Assembly: GCF_022414575.1 (NCBI RefSeq)
Contig: NZ_JADWYQ010000002.1
Coordinates: 124,001-188,000, forward strand
Direction: 5' to 3'
DNA length: 64,000 nucleotides
DNA from: Streptomyces sp. MUM 178J
Lineage (GTDB): Bacteria > Actinomycetota > Actinomycetes > Streptomycetales > Streptomycetaceae
Below the pieces are notes generated by a model. It saw only the letters and a program-made list of their open reading frames with translations, ran no database searches and had not been told where the DNA came from. Position numbers and translations under genes: made by a program. Position 1 is the stretch's first letter. Each line of letters opens with the position of its first letter. Shown here one piece after another: positions 7,088-15,280 of the stretch.

Positions 7088-9742
7088 TCACCCCGCAGCC
7101 AAAAGCCTGCGCACCCACGGCTGTCCGGTCAGCCGGGCGAGGGCGAACCCCGCCGCGCCGACGGCAGCGGCCAGACCGGCTTCGGCCCAGCCCAGCGGCT
7201 CGGTCTCCAGCACCGAACGCAGGAAGGGCAGATACACGGCGGCGGCTCCGAGGGCCGCCGAGGCGAGCACCGACAGCGGCAGGAAGAGGTTGTCCCGGGT
7301 GAGGAGCGGCGACCGCAGTCCCAGGACGACCCCGAGCTGCGCCGCCAGCAGCGACAGGAACAGCACGCTCTGCCAGGGGCCGTCCACGGCGTGCACCGCC
7401 AGCGCGGCCGCCAGCGACACCACGGTGACCGCGGCCCCCAGGAAGAGCACCCGCTGCCACAGGCCGTGGCCGAGCACATGCTGCTCGGGCGGGCGCGGCG
7501 GACGGCGCATCACGGTCGGCGAGGCGGGCTCCGCGCCCATCGCCACGCCGGTGAGCCCGTGGGTCAGCAGATTGATCCACAGGATCTGTCCGGCCCGCAG
7601 CGGCAGTGTGAGCCCGAGCGCGGGTCCGATGAGCATGATGAGGATCTCCGCGGCGCCGCCCGCCAGCCCGTAGAGCAGGAAGCGGCGGATGTTGTCGTAC
7701 ACGCGCCGCCCCTCCTCGACCGCCGCCACGACGGTGGACAGCTCGTCGTCGGTGAGGACCAGATCGGCGGACTGGCGGGCCACTTCGGTGCCCCGCCGGC
7801 CCATGGCCACGCCGATGTCCGCGCGGCGCAGCGCGGGGCCGTCGTTGACCCCGTCGCCCGTCATCGCGGTGACGTCGCCGTGGGTGTGCCAGGCCTCGAC
7901 GATGTCCAGCTTCTGCTGCGGGTCGGTCCTGGCGAACACCCGTACGGCGGTGACGTCCGGGACCTCGCCGGCGGCCAGGGCGTGCCCGGTGACCACCTGT
8001 TCGGCCGCGCCGTCGGGGCCGTCGGGGCCGTCGGGGCCGTCGGCGCCCAGGAGCCCCACCTCGGAGCCGACCGCCCGGGCCGTCGCGGGGTGGTCTCCGG
8101 TCACCATCACGGGTGTGATGCCCGCGGACCGGCAGGCCGCCAGCGTGGCGGCCGCCGCGGGCTTGGGGGGATCGCTGATCGCGGCCAGTCCCAGCAGCCG
8201 CAGGCCCCTCTCCGCGTCGGACACGCGGGCGGGCGCCCGGCTGCGCGTCCCGGAGGCCACGGCCAGCACCCGGTAGCCCAGGGCGGCGAGCCGGGCGGCC
8301 TCCTGCCCGGCCCGGTCGAGCTGGGCGGGGCCGTCGTCGAGGACGGAGGCGTCGAGGACGGTTTCGGGCGCGCCCTTGAGGCAGACCAGGATCTCGCCGG
8401 ACGGCGCGGTGTGCAGGGTGGTCATCCGTTTGCGGAGGCTGTCGAAGGGCTCCTCGGCGATTCTCGGGTGGGTCCGGCGCAGCCGGCCGGGTTCGTCGCA
8501 GCCGGCCTTGGCCGCCGCGGCGAGCAGCGCCGCCTCCGTGGGGTCGCCCAGAGCACTCCAGCGCACCGCGCCGCCGTTCCGCTCGCCCGGCGGCCGCAGG
8601 GCGGCGTCGTTGCACAGTACGGCGGCGGTCAGCAGCCGTCGTACGGGGGCCAGCTCGCCGGGCCGGGCCGCCCGGTCCCCGGTCCGCAGCTCCCCCTCGG
8701 GCTCGTAGCCGACGCCGGTGACGTCCACGGCGGCGCCGGGTGTCCAGATGTGCCGGACGACCATGCGGCCCTCGGTGAGCGTGCCCGTCTTGTCGGTCGC
8801 CAGCATGGTGACGGAGCCCAGCGTCTCCACCGCCGGGAGCCGGCGCACCACCGCGTGGCGGGCGGCCATCCGCCGCGCTCCCAGGGCGAGCGCCAGGGTG
8901 ACGACGGCGGGCAGCGACTCGGGCACGGCGGCCACGGCGAGGCTGATGGCGGTGACCGACATCGTGCCCAACCCCAGGCCCCGCAGCAGTCCCAGTCCGA
9001 AGACCACCGCGCACAGCGCCAGGGTGGCCAGCGCGAGGACGCGGCCCAGCGCCGCGAGCCTGCGCTGCAGCGGCGAGGGCTCCTGCTTGCCTTCGAGCAG
9101 CGCGGCGATCCTGCCGAGCGCGCTGTCCGCGCCGGTGGCCGTCACGTCCGCGACGCCCCTGCCGCGGACGACCACGGTGCCCGCGCTGAGCGTCGCCGCC
9201 TCCGCGCTGCCGCCGGCCTCCGCTCGGAGGTCCTTGTCCACGGGCACGGACTCGCCGGTCAGCATGGATTCGTCCACGAGCAGCGCCGAGGCCTCGGTCA
9301 GCCGGGCGTCGGCCGGGACGATGTCCCCCTCCCCCAGCAGGATCACATCGCCGGGCACCACCTCCGCGGCCGGCACCTCCCGCTGCGTTCCGCCCCGCAC
9401 CACGCGCGCGGCGGGCGCGGAGAGCGCCGACAGGGCGGCGACGGCGTTGTCCGCCCGGATCTCCTGGACCACTCCGACCGCGGTGTTCACCACGACGACC
9501 AGCGCGATGACCACCGTGTCGGCGTGGTCGCCGATGGCGACCGTCAGCGCGATCGCTCCGAGCAGCACCATGATCAGTGGATCGCGGAGCTGGGCGGCGA
9601 TCCGTGCGTACAGCGGTACGGAACGTCGGGTCGCCACCTCGTTGCGTCCGTGCTCCGCGAGCCGCCGCGCCGCCTCGGCGTCGGTGAGGCCGCCGCTCTC
9701 TCCGGCGGCACGCGGCATGGTCCGTTCGGCGGAGGGCGTCAC
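7088..9742 (-). CDS. P-type cation-transporting ATPase (CtpF-like, P2 type)
   Basis: 884 aa membrane pump. Seen: N-terminal cation-ATPase domain (LTDAEAARRLAEHGRNEV), actuator loop MLTGESVPVDK (about 160-170), TM4 motif VPESLPAVVTLALALGARR, phosphorylation site DKTGTLTEG (Asp about 315), hinge TGDGVNDGPALRRADIG (about 625) and a six-helix C-terminal block. The PESLP motif and full-length C-terminus point to P2-type (Ca/Na/Mn-like) transport rather than heavy-metal P1B. M. tuberculosis CtpF (Rv1997) is DosR-controlled. The GTG at 9742 has GGAG 6 nt upstream and is favoured over the ATG eight codons later. A 9-bp tandem repeat lies inside the gene. Divergent from pncB with a shared box at 9829. 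Confidence 0.93.
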   Translation of the reverse strand: MTPSAERTMPRAAGESGGLTDAEAARRLAEHGRNEVATRRSVPLYARIAAQLRDPLIMVLLGAIALTVAIGDHADTVVIALVVVVNTAVGVVQEIRADNAVAALSALSAPAARVVRGGTQREVPAAEVVPGDVILLGEGDIVPADARLTEASALLVDESMLTGESVPVDKDLRAEAGGSAEAATLSAGTVVVRGRGVADVTATGADSALGRIAALLEGKQEPSPLQRRLAALGRVLALATLALCAVVFGLGLLRGLGLGTMSVTAISLAVAAVPESLPAVVTLALALGARRMAARHAVVRRLPAVETLGSVTMLATDKTGTLTEGRMVVRHIWTPGAAVDVTGVGYEPEGELRTGDRAARPGELAPVRRLLTAAVLCNDAALRPPGERNGGAVRWSALGDPTEAALLAAAAKAGCDEPGRLRRTHPRIAEEPFDSLRKRMTTLHTAPSGEILVCLKGAPETVLDASVLDDGPAQLDRAGQEAARLAALGYRVLAVASGTRSRAPARVSDAERGLRLLGLAAISDPPKPAAAATLAACRSAGITPVMVTGDHPATARAVGSEVGLLGADGPDGPDGPDGAAEQVVTGHALAAGEVPDVTAVRVFARTDPQQKLDIVEAWHTHGDVTAMTGDGVNDGPALRRADIGVAMGRRGTEVARQSADLVLTDDELSTVVAAVEEGRRVYDNIRRFLLYGLAGGAAEILIMLIGPALGLTLPLRAGQILWINLLTHGLTGVAMGAEPASPTVMRRPPRPPEQHVLGHGLWQRVLFLGAAVTVVSLAAALAVHAVDGPWQSVLFLSLLAAQLGVVLGLRSPLLTRDNLFLPLSVLASAALGAAAVYLPFLRSVLETEPLGWAEAGLAAAVGAAGFALARLTGQPWVRRLLAAG
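8010..8043. repeat. 9-bp tandem repeat inside the P-type ATPase gene
   Basis: Nearly four copies of CCGTCGGGG, in frame, encoding repeated Gly-Pro-Asp in a loop between the phosphorylation and hinge motifs (about residues 566-578). Copy-number change would add or remove three residues without a frameshift. Confidence 0.85.
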
Positions 9743-9828
9743 ATCGGTCTCCGTTCGGGCCGCCTCGGTGTCTGTCTCACGGTGGCACCGCGGTGCGCCC
9801 GCGGTGAGGGCCTCCGGGGTGCCGCGGG

Positions 9829-9842
9829 GGGCCGAACGGCCC
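9829..9842. promoter_or_regulatory. Perfect DosR/OsdR-like dyad between P-type ATPase and pncB
   Basis: GGGCC-GAAC-GGCCC, flanked by one more G and C on each side, so the palindrome extends to 16 bp. It is almost centred between the divergent starts: 86 nt to the ATPase GTG and 83 nt to the pncB ATG. Confidence 0.65.
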
Positions 9843-9925
9843 CTGTGCGCAATGATCGCCTCCGCTCCACTCTGGTGAGACAGGGTGTGATCCGAATGTG
9901 CCCGGAAGGGACCGGCGAGCGCACG

Positions 9926-11251
9926 ATGTCCGACGTCACCGTCACCGATCTGTACGAAGTGACCATGGCGCTGTCGTATGTGCGCGAGGACATGCGGCAG
10001 GACGCCACGTTCAGCCTGTTCGTCCGGGACCTGCCGGCCGGCAGGGGCTTTCTGGTCGCCGCCGGGCTGGAGCCCGCACTGGACTACCTCTCCGCCTTCC
10101 GGGTCGGTCCGCGGGAGGTGCGGGACTTCGCCGAGGCCCTGGAGCGGCCGGTCGGGGATGTGGAGCCGCTGCTCGGCCTGGAGTTCGACGGGGAGGTTCG
10201 AGCGGTTCGGGAAGGGCGGCTCGTCTTCGCGGACGAGCCGCTGCTGGAGGTCACCGCACCGCTGCCGCAGGCCCAGCTCGTCGAGACGTATCTGCTCAAC
10301 CAGGTGTGCCACCAGACCTCCGTGGCCTCCAAGGCAGCGCGCTGTGTGCTGGCGGCCGCCGGGAAGCCGCTGATCGACTTCTCCCTGCGGCGCACACACG
10401 GCACGCAGGCGGGGCTGCAGGCCGCCCGGCTGTCCGCGCTGGCCGGCTTCGCGGGCACCAGCAATGTGGCGGCGGCCGTGCGGCTGGGCCTCCCCGCCTC
10501 CGGCACGATGGCCCACTCCTACGTCGAGGCGTTCCCGGGCGAGGAGGAGGCGTTCCGGGCGTTCGCCCGCGCCCACCCCGGCCCGGTCACCTTCCTGGTC
10601 GACACCTACGACACCGAGGCGGGCGTCACCGTGGCCGCGCGGGTCCTCGCGGAGCTGCGGCGCGGTCCGGGGTGCGCCGTCCGGCTGGACAGCGGCGACC
10701 TGGGGGCGCTGGCGCGCCGGGCGCGGAGCATGCTGGACGACGCCGGGCTCGGCGATGTGCGGATCATCGTGAGCGGCGGCCTGGACGAGTACGGCGTCGA
10801 CGACCTCGTGCGGGCGGGCGCGCCGGTCGACGTCTACGCCGTCGGCACCCGGGTGGGCGTCGCCGCCGACGCCCCCTACCTCGACGCGGCCTACAAGCTC
10901 GTCGCATACGACGGCCGGCCGGTCATGAAGCTGTCGTCGGCGAAGGTGACCGCGCCGGGCCGCAAACAGGTCTTCCGCCGCCCCGGATGCGCCGATGTGA
11001 TCGGGCTGTACGACGAGCCGCCCCCCGAGGACGCCGAGCCACTGCTGCGCACGGTGATGCGGGACGGGCACAGGACCGGTCCCCCCGACACGCTCGACGG
11101 CGCCCGGGCCCGCTTCGAGGCCGACCTCGCCGCCCTGCCGGCCTCGGCACGGCGCATCCACGGGCCCGAGGCGCCCGTACCCGTCTTCTCCCCCCGGCTG
11201 ACCGCGCTCACCGACGAGGTGCGCGGCCGTCTCACCCGAGAACACCCGTGA
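9926..11251 (+). CDS. pncB: Nicotinate phosphoribosyltransferase (PncB2-like)
   Basis: 441 aa cytosolic enzyme of the Preiss-Handler NAD salvage route: nicotinate plus PRPP (with ATP) to nicotinate mononucleotide. Seen: N-terminal TDLYEVTMALSYVRE, the substrate/phosphate segment FSLRRTHGTQAGLQAARLSAL, VRLDSGDLGALARRAR and IIVSGGLDEYGVDDL of the barrel core, and VYAVGTRVGV. The ATG at 9926 starts the conserved region; an in-frame ATG at 9896 is an alternative. M. tuberculosis PncB2 (Rv0573c) is in the DosR regulon, next to the Rv0571c fusion and Rv0569, just as relatives of those genes lie here. Followed after 37 nt by the DUF4389 gene, probably one operon. Confidence 0.93.
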   Translation: MSDVTVTDLYEVTMALSYVREDMRQDATFSLFVRDLPAGRGFLVAAGLEPALDYLSAFRVGPREVRDFAEALERPVGDVEPLLGLEFDGEVRAVREGRLVFADEPLLEVTAPLPQAQLVETYLLNQVCHQTSVASKAARCVLAAAGKPLIDFSLRRTHGTQAGLQAARLSALAGFAGTSNVAAAVRLGLPASGTMAHSYVEAFPGEEEAFRAFARAHPGPVTFLVDTYDTEAGVTVAARVLAELRRGPGCAVRLDSGDLGALARRARSMLDDAGLGDVRIIVSGGLDEYGVDDLVRAGAPVDVYAVGTRVGVAADAPYLDAAYKLVAYDGRPVMKLSSAKVTAPGRKQVFRRPGCADVIGLYDEPPPEDAEPLLRTVMRDGHRTGPPDTLDGARARFEADLAALPASARRIHGPEAPVPVFSPRLTALTDEVRGRLTREHP

Positions 11252-11288
11252 CCTTCCCAGGTCTTCCGGCAAAGGAGCTGAGCAAGCG

Positions 11289-11990
11289 ATGACTTCGACA
11301 CCCGCGGTCTATCCGCCCGTCCGTGTGGACGCGGCGCTGGACTCCCCCCTCTCGCGCTGGCTGTGGCTGGTGAAGTGGATCCTGGTGATCCCGCACTACA
11401 TCGTGCTGTTCTTCCTCTGGATCGCGTTCTTCGTCGTCAGCGTCATCGCCTTCTTCGCGATCCTGTTCACCGAGAGGTATCCGCGACCGCTGTTCGACTT
11501 CAACGTCGGTGTGCTGCGCTGGTCCTGGCGGGTGTCGTACTACTCGTACGGCGCACTCGCGACCGACCGCTACCCGCCCTTCAGCCTGGGCGAGGAGCCC
11601 GACTACCCGGCGCGGCTGGAGATCGCCTATCCCGAGCGGCTGTCGCGCGGCCTGGTGCTGGTGAAGTGGTGGCTGCTGGCCATTCCGCACTACATCGTCG
11701 TCGGCTTCTTCGTGGGCGGCTACCAGGCGCGCATGTGGATCGGCGGACTGATCTCGGTGCTGGCGGTCATCGCGGCCGTGATCGTCGCCGTCACCACGGC
11801 GTACTCCCGGGATCTGTTCGACCTGATCATGGGACTGAACCGGTGGACGCTGCGGGTGACCGCGTACGCCAGCCTGATGACGGACGAGTATCCGCCGTTC
11901 CGCTTGGACATGGGCGGCATCGATCCCGCCTCCCAGCCGCTCGTGCCCACTCCGCCGTCCACGCAGCCGCAGCCGCCGCTCAAGTCGTGA
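11289..11990 (+). CDS. DUF4389 membrane protein
   Basis: 233 aa. Two repeated halves, each with an amphipathic motif LVKW(I/W)L..IPHYIV followed by a hydrophobic segment, and a closing motif of the type TD(R/E)YPPF. Helices at about 25-60 and 125-170. The C-terminus is Pro/Gln-rich. Function unknown. The ATG has AAAGGAG about 12 nt upstream. 37 nt downstream of pncB and likely co-transcribed, so it joins the dormancy set by position only. Confidence 0.88.
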   Translation: MTSTPAVYPPVRVDAALDSPLSRWLWLVKWILVIPHYIVLFFLWIAFFVVSVIAFFAILFTERYPRPLFDFNVGVLRWSWRVSYYSYGALATDRYPPFSLGEEPDYPARLEIAYPERLSRGLVLVKWWLLAIPHYIVVGFFVGGYQARMWIGGLISVLAVIAAVIVAVTTAYSRDLFDLIMGLNRWTLRVTAYASLMTDEYPPFRLDMGGIDPASQPLVPTPPSTQPQPPLKS

Positions 11991-12026
11991 CCGGGGCGGC
12001 CGCAGGCGCCGAAGCGCTCGGAGAGG

Positions 12027-12060
12027 GGGCTGTTCGGTCCCGCGGCGGGACCCTCGGCCC
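12027..12060. promoter_or_regulatory. Perfect DosR/OsdR-like dyad plus degenerate partner upstream of usp-nitroreductase
   Basis: GGGAC-CCTC-GGCCC at 12047-12060, with a degenerate GGGCT-GTTC-GGTCC at 12027-12040 just before it; the inner halves form GGTCCC-N5-GGGACC. 75 nt upstream of the ATG at 12136. Confidence 0.6.
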
Positions 12061-12135
12061 CTGCTGCCGCCGCACGGGCGGCGGCGAGGCTGAGGGTGCG
12101 GCCGCACCGGCGGTCGAAAGAAGGAGGTCCGCACC

Positions 12136-13017
12136 ATGACACACCACGTGGCCGCCGGCCTGGACGGGTCGCCGGAGAGCCTCGCCGCCGCCGAATGGGC
12201 CGCCGAGGAGGCGCTGCTGCGGCGGGCGTCGCTGCGCCTGGTGCACGCCGAGGAGATCGCAGCCGGTTCCGCCGCCCCGCTGGTGCGGCCCGACGTGGTG
12301 CGCGACTGGGCCGACGGCATCCTCACCGAGGCGGCGGAGGAACTGCGGCGACGCCACCCGGGGCTGGAGATCAGCACCCGCCGGCTGACCGGCAGGCCGG
12401 CCGCGGCCCTCGCCGTGGACGCGTTGGACGCGGACCTGCTGGTGCTCGGCTCCCGCGGCCTCGGCACGGTGCTGGGCTTCCTCGTAGGCTCGGTCGGCAT
12501 GGCCGCGGTCGGCGCCACGGAGCGGCCGGTCGTGCTGGTGCGGGCCGCCGACGCGCGGGCGGGCGGTCCGGGCCGCGACCGCTCGGGCCCGTACGGCGAA
12601 GTGCTGCTGGGCGTGGACATCCACCAGTCCTGCGACCGGCTGCTGGCCTTCGCCTTCGACGAGGCGGCACACCGGGGCTGCACCCTGCGTGTGGTGCACG
12701 CCTGGACGCTCCCGCCGGTCTTCAGTTACGCGCCCGTGCTCGACCCCGGCGTCCAGTTGGAGGTCGGCCGTACGGTCGCCCAGTCGCTGAGCGACATGCT
12801 GACGCCGTGGCGGCTCAAGTACCCCTCGGTGCACATCGTCGAACGCGCCGTCATCGGTCCGCCCGCCCGTGAGCTGGTGTACGCGGCTGACAACGCCGAC
12901 CTCGTCATCGTCGGCCGCCGTGTCCGCAGGTCCCCGCTCGGCGCCCACATCGGCCATGTCGCCCACGCCGTGATCCATCACTGCGGCGCGCCCGTGGCCG
13001 TTGTGGCCCATGAGTGA
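12136..13017 (+). CDS. Universal stress protein, two USP domains
   Basis: 293 aa, two UspA domains (about 1-140 and 155-293). The first carries GSRGLGTVLGFLVGSVGM, a full nucleotide-binding signature; the second has GRRVRRSPLGAHIGHVAHA, partly degenerate. AAGGAGG lies about 9 nt before the ATG. It is 24 nt upstream of the Acg-like nitroreductase, and the pair mirrors the neighbourhood of Rv2032 and USP genes in the DosR regulon. Driven from the dyad at 12047. Confidence 0.95.
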   Translation: MTHHVAAGLDGSPESLAAAEWAAEEALLRRASLRLVHAEEIAAGSAAPLVRPDVVRDWADGILTEAAEELRRRHPGLEISTRRLTGRPAAALAVDALDADLLVLGSRGLGTVLGFLVGSVGMAAVGATERPVVLVRAADARAGGPGRDRSGPYGEVLLGVDIHQSCDRLLAFAFDEAAHRGCTLRVVHAWTLPPVFSYAPVLDPGVQLEVGRTVAQSLSDMLTPWRLKYPSVHIVERAVIGPPARELVYAADNADLVIVGRRVRRSPLGAHIGHVAHAVIHHCGAPVAVVAHE

Positions 13018-13041
13018 CCACGCCGCCGTCAGGAGGCTCCC

Positions 13042-14043
13042 GTGTCTTCTCCCTCCGTCCCCTCACTCGACGAAGCCCTGGTAACCGCCCTGGTGGCGGA
13101 CGCGGTCCGGGCCCCGTCCATGCACAACGCACAGCCGTGGCGGTTCCGCTTCCTGCGCCGCAGCGGCGTGGTGCAGCTGCGCGCCGACCCCCAGCGGGCC
13201 ATGCCGCGGTCGGACCCGGACCACCGCGGTCTGCACCTGGGCTGCGGGGCGGCGCTGTTCAATCTGCGCACGGCGGCCGCCCATGCGGGCTTTGAGCCGG
13301 AGACCGAGCTGCTCCCCGATCCGGCCGACCCCTGGCTGGCGGCCGAGGTCCGGCTCGTCCGGCCCGTACGCGCCGAGGGCGACGATGCCGCCGCCCTGTA
13401 CCCCGCGATCCGCCGGCGGCACACCAGTCGGCTCCCCTTCACCGACGAGGAGATCCCCGAGGCCCTGCTCGACGGGCTGAGCGGATGTGCCGTGCGCGAA
13501 GGGGCCCGGCTGGTTTTCCCCGACCCATGGCATGTGCGGTCGGTGCTCGATCTGGTGCACGATGCCGAGGGCCGCGAGGCCGCCGACCCGGCGAAGCGGG
13601 AGGAGACCGCCCGCTGGGTCCGGACGGAAGCGGCGGAGGGCGGAGAACGTGCCGAGGGCATCCCGGCCTATGCGCTCGGCCCGCGGCAATGGGACGTCAC
13701 CTCGCCGGTGCGGGACTTCGCCGGGCGGCGGCCGACGCCCGGCCGCGCCTCCGCCGTGTTCGAGAAGGCCCCGTGTCTGGGGCTGCTGGGCACGGCCGGC
13801 GACGCCAGGGCCGACTGGCTGCGGGCGGGGCAGGCCATGGAGCGGGTGCTGCTCCAGGCCACCCTGGACGGGCTGGTCGCCTCCCTCACCTCACAGGCGC
13901 TGGAGTGGCCCGAGTTGCGCTGGGCGGTGCGGGATCCGCAGTCCGCGATGGGCCATGTGCACATGGTGCTGCGCCTGGGGTACGGACCGCAGGGCCCGGA
14001 GACGCCGCGCCGCCCGGTGAGCGAGATGCTGGACGTCATGTGA
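13042..14043 (+). CDS. Acg-like nitroreductase-fold protein
   Basis: 333 aa. N-terminal VRAPSMHNAQPWRFRF is the FMN-site motif of the nitroreductase fold; a second half (from about residue 170) repeats the fold in the manner of Acg/Rv2032 and Rv3131, which are single-chain pseudo-dimers. Those proteins bind FMN tightly with a lid that limits solvent access, and may store flavin rather than reduce nitro compounds. This could be true here. The GTG at 13042 has AGGAGG 5 nt upstream. Co-transcribed with the USP gene. Confidence 0.9.
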   Translation: MSSPSVPSLDEALVTALVADAVRAPSMHNAQPWRFRFLRRSGVVQLRADPQRAMPRSDPDHRGLHLGCGAALFNLRTAAAHAGFEPETELLPDPADPWLAAEVRLVRPVRAEGDDAAALYPAIRRRHTSRLPFTDEEIPEALLDGLSGCAVREGARLVFPDPWHVRSVLDLVHDAEGREAADPAKREETARWVRTEAAEGGERAEGIPAYALGPRQWDVTSPVRDFAGRRPTPGRASAVFEKAPCLGLLGTAGDARADWLRAGQAMERVLLQATLDGLVASLTSQALEWPELRWAVRDPQSAMGHVHMVLRLGYGPQGPETPRRPVSEMLDVM

Positions 14044-14067
14044 TGTGACGTGCCCCGGCGGCAGACG

Positions 14068-14104
14068 GCCGCCTCGGCGGCTTCGGCGACCGGCGGCTTC
14101 GGCG
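14068..14104. terminator. GC hairpin and direct repeat between convergent genes
   Basis: GCCGCC-TC-GGCGGC (14068-14081) followed by two copies of CGGCGGCTTCGGCG (14075-14088 and 14091-14104). In the 133-bp gap between nitroreductase and DUF1876. Confidence 0.45.
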
Positions 14105-14176
14105 GCCCGCCGGCAGGCGGACGGACAGCCGGGCGGCCTCGCGAACCGGCCGCGCGAGCAACCCGGTGGCGTGGCC

Positions 14177-14500
14177 CTATGCCGTGACATCGGGCCAGCC
14201 GTACTCGGCGTCCGCCTTCCACTCCGCGGCGTCCGGGGCCGTCTGCCCGCCCTCCCCCGCCCCCACCGCCTCCAGGTCCCGGTCGGCGATCCGCATCAGC
14301 TGGCCCGCCAGATCGCTCATCGCCCGGCTCACCGCGAGTTCGTCGCCGATCTCCGGCACATCGACGTCCTGGGGGTTGCAGCGGGCGACCCCGCGCCCCG
14401 TGAGCCGGGTGACGCCCGTGTCGAGCACGGCCTTCGCCTTCGTCCTGCCGTCCTCCTCGAACAGGTAGACGCCTGCCTTCCACTCCAGCGTGCGGGTCAT
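14177..14500 (-). CDS. DUF1876 (Rv1738/Rv2632c-like) protein
   Basis: 107 aa. The core, about residues 1-85, begins TRTLEWKAGVYLFEEDGRTKAKAVLDTG and contains GVARCNPQDVDVPEIGDELAVSRAMSDLA, characteristic of the DUF1876 family. Rv1738 and Rv2632c belong to it and Rv1738 is strongly DosR-induced; the Rv1738 fold resembles a ribosome hibernation factor. Ribosome binding is therefore a family-based suggestion, not visible here. The ATG at 14500 has GGAGGCGGAG directly upstream and is preferred over an ATG four codons earlier. 16 nt downstream of the flavodoxin gene, same operon. Confidence 0.88.
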   Translation of the reverse strand: MTRTLEWKAGVYLFEEDGRTKAKAVLDTGVTRLTGRGVARCNPQDVDVPEIGDELAVSRAMSDLAGQLMRIADRDLEAVGAGEGGQTAPDAAEWKADAEYGWPDVTA

Positions 14501-14516
14501 CTCCGCCTCCATGCCG

Positions 14517-15020
14517 TCAGGGAGCCTCGGTGAGCGCCTCGCCGATGTGGTGCGCCCAGGCGTGGATGCGCTCGGGGTTGCGGAAGTCTCCGCCCTTGCC
14601 CCGGCGCACGATGGAGCGTGCGATCCAGCCGGGCGTCTCCTCGGTCACGCTGCCGCCGAACGTCTTGTGCTCCCGGGCGTGCAGGCGGTCCATGACCTTG
14701 GCCGCGCCGGGGACCGGCGTGATGTCCCGCTCGTCGGCGGAGGTGTCGACGGGACCGCTGCTGAACAGCCACACGGGCCGCTCCCGCAGCGCGTCGGCGT
14801 TGCGCTTGGCGCAGCGCCGGGCGTCGCGGTGCCAGTGTCCCGCGTAGAGGGAACTGCCGAGGACGACCGCGTCGTAGGAGCTGACGTCCTTGACGTCCCC
14901 GGCTGGAAGGACGGCCGTGTCGTACCCGTCGTCGCGCAGGGTCCTGCCGATCTCGTCCGCAATACCTGCGGTGGCCCCGTGTTTGCTGCCGTAGGCCACG
15001 AGCACGCGCTTCGTTGTCAT
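14517..15020 (-). CDS. Flavodoxin-fold protein
   Basis: 167 aa. N-terminal phosphate-binding loop VLVAYGSKHGATAGIADEI and later YDAVVLGSSLYAGHWH are the FMN-binding loops of the flavodoxin fold. Related to menaquinone/protoporphyrin-type flavodoxins (HemG-like) more than to short electron carriers. The ATG at 15020 has GGGAGA 7 nt upstream. First gene of a two-gene unit with DUF1876; the perfect dyad at 15132 lies 111 nt upstream. Confidence 0.9.
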   Translation of the reverse strand: MTTKRVLVAYGSKHGATAGIADEIGRTLRDDGYDTAVLPAGDVKDVSSYDAVVLGSSLYAGHWHRDARRCAKRNADALRERPVWLFSSGPVDTSADERDITPVPGAAKVMDRLHAREHKTFGGSVTEETPGWIARSIVRRGKGGDFRNPERIHAWAHHIGEALTEAP

Positions 15021-15131
15021 GACGTCATCTCCCGCGAGGTGCGGTTCGTACGGCCGCGAAGTGCCGTTCGTACGCTTCTCACGCTCGCCCGGCCGCCGTG
15101 TCGCCGTCTTGAGGCGTTCAGTCCCGTCCTG

Positions 15132-15145
15132 GGGCCGGTCGGCCC
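15132..15145. promoter_or_regulatory. Perfect DosR/OsdR-like dyad upstream of flavodoxin-DUF1876
   Basis: GGGCC-GGTC-GGCCC, identical to the box at 1541 including the spacer. 111 nt upstream of the ATG at 15020. Last box of the island. Confidence 0.62.
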
Positions 15146-15280
15146 ATGTGCGCTCCGGTCGGTCGCTCAGCGTCACGGTCAACGGCGGGCGCGGTGAGCC
15201 GCGCGCGATACCGCGCGCCGCGTGAACGCACGGCGCGCAGCCGGCCACGGCGCGCCGAGCTTCGAGCCGGATCAAACCGC

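Noticed and set aside
8010..8043. GGGGCCGTC repeats as clustered regulator boxes
   Set aside because: They lie inside a coding region, are direct not inverted repeats and encode Gly-Pro-Asp in frame.
15146..15280. Extension of the UPF0261 remnant to the ATG at 15146
   Set aside because: The added 45 residues are Arg/Ser-rich, overlap the DosR-like promoter region and do not resemble any UPF0261 segment.
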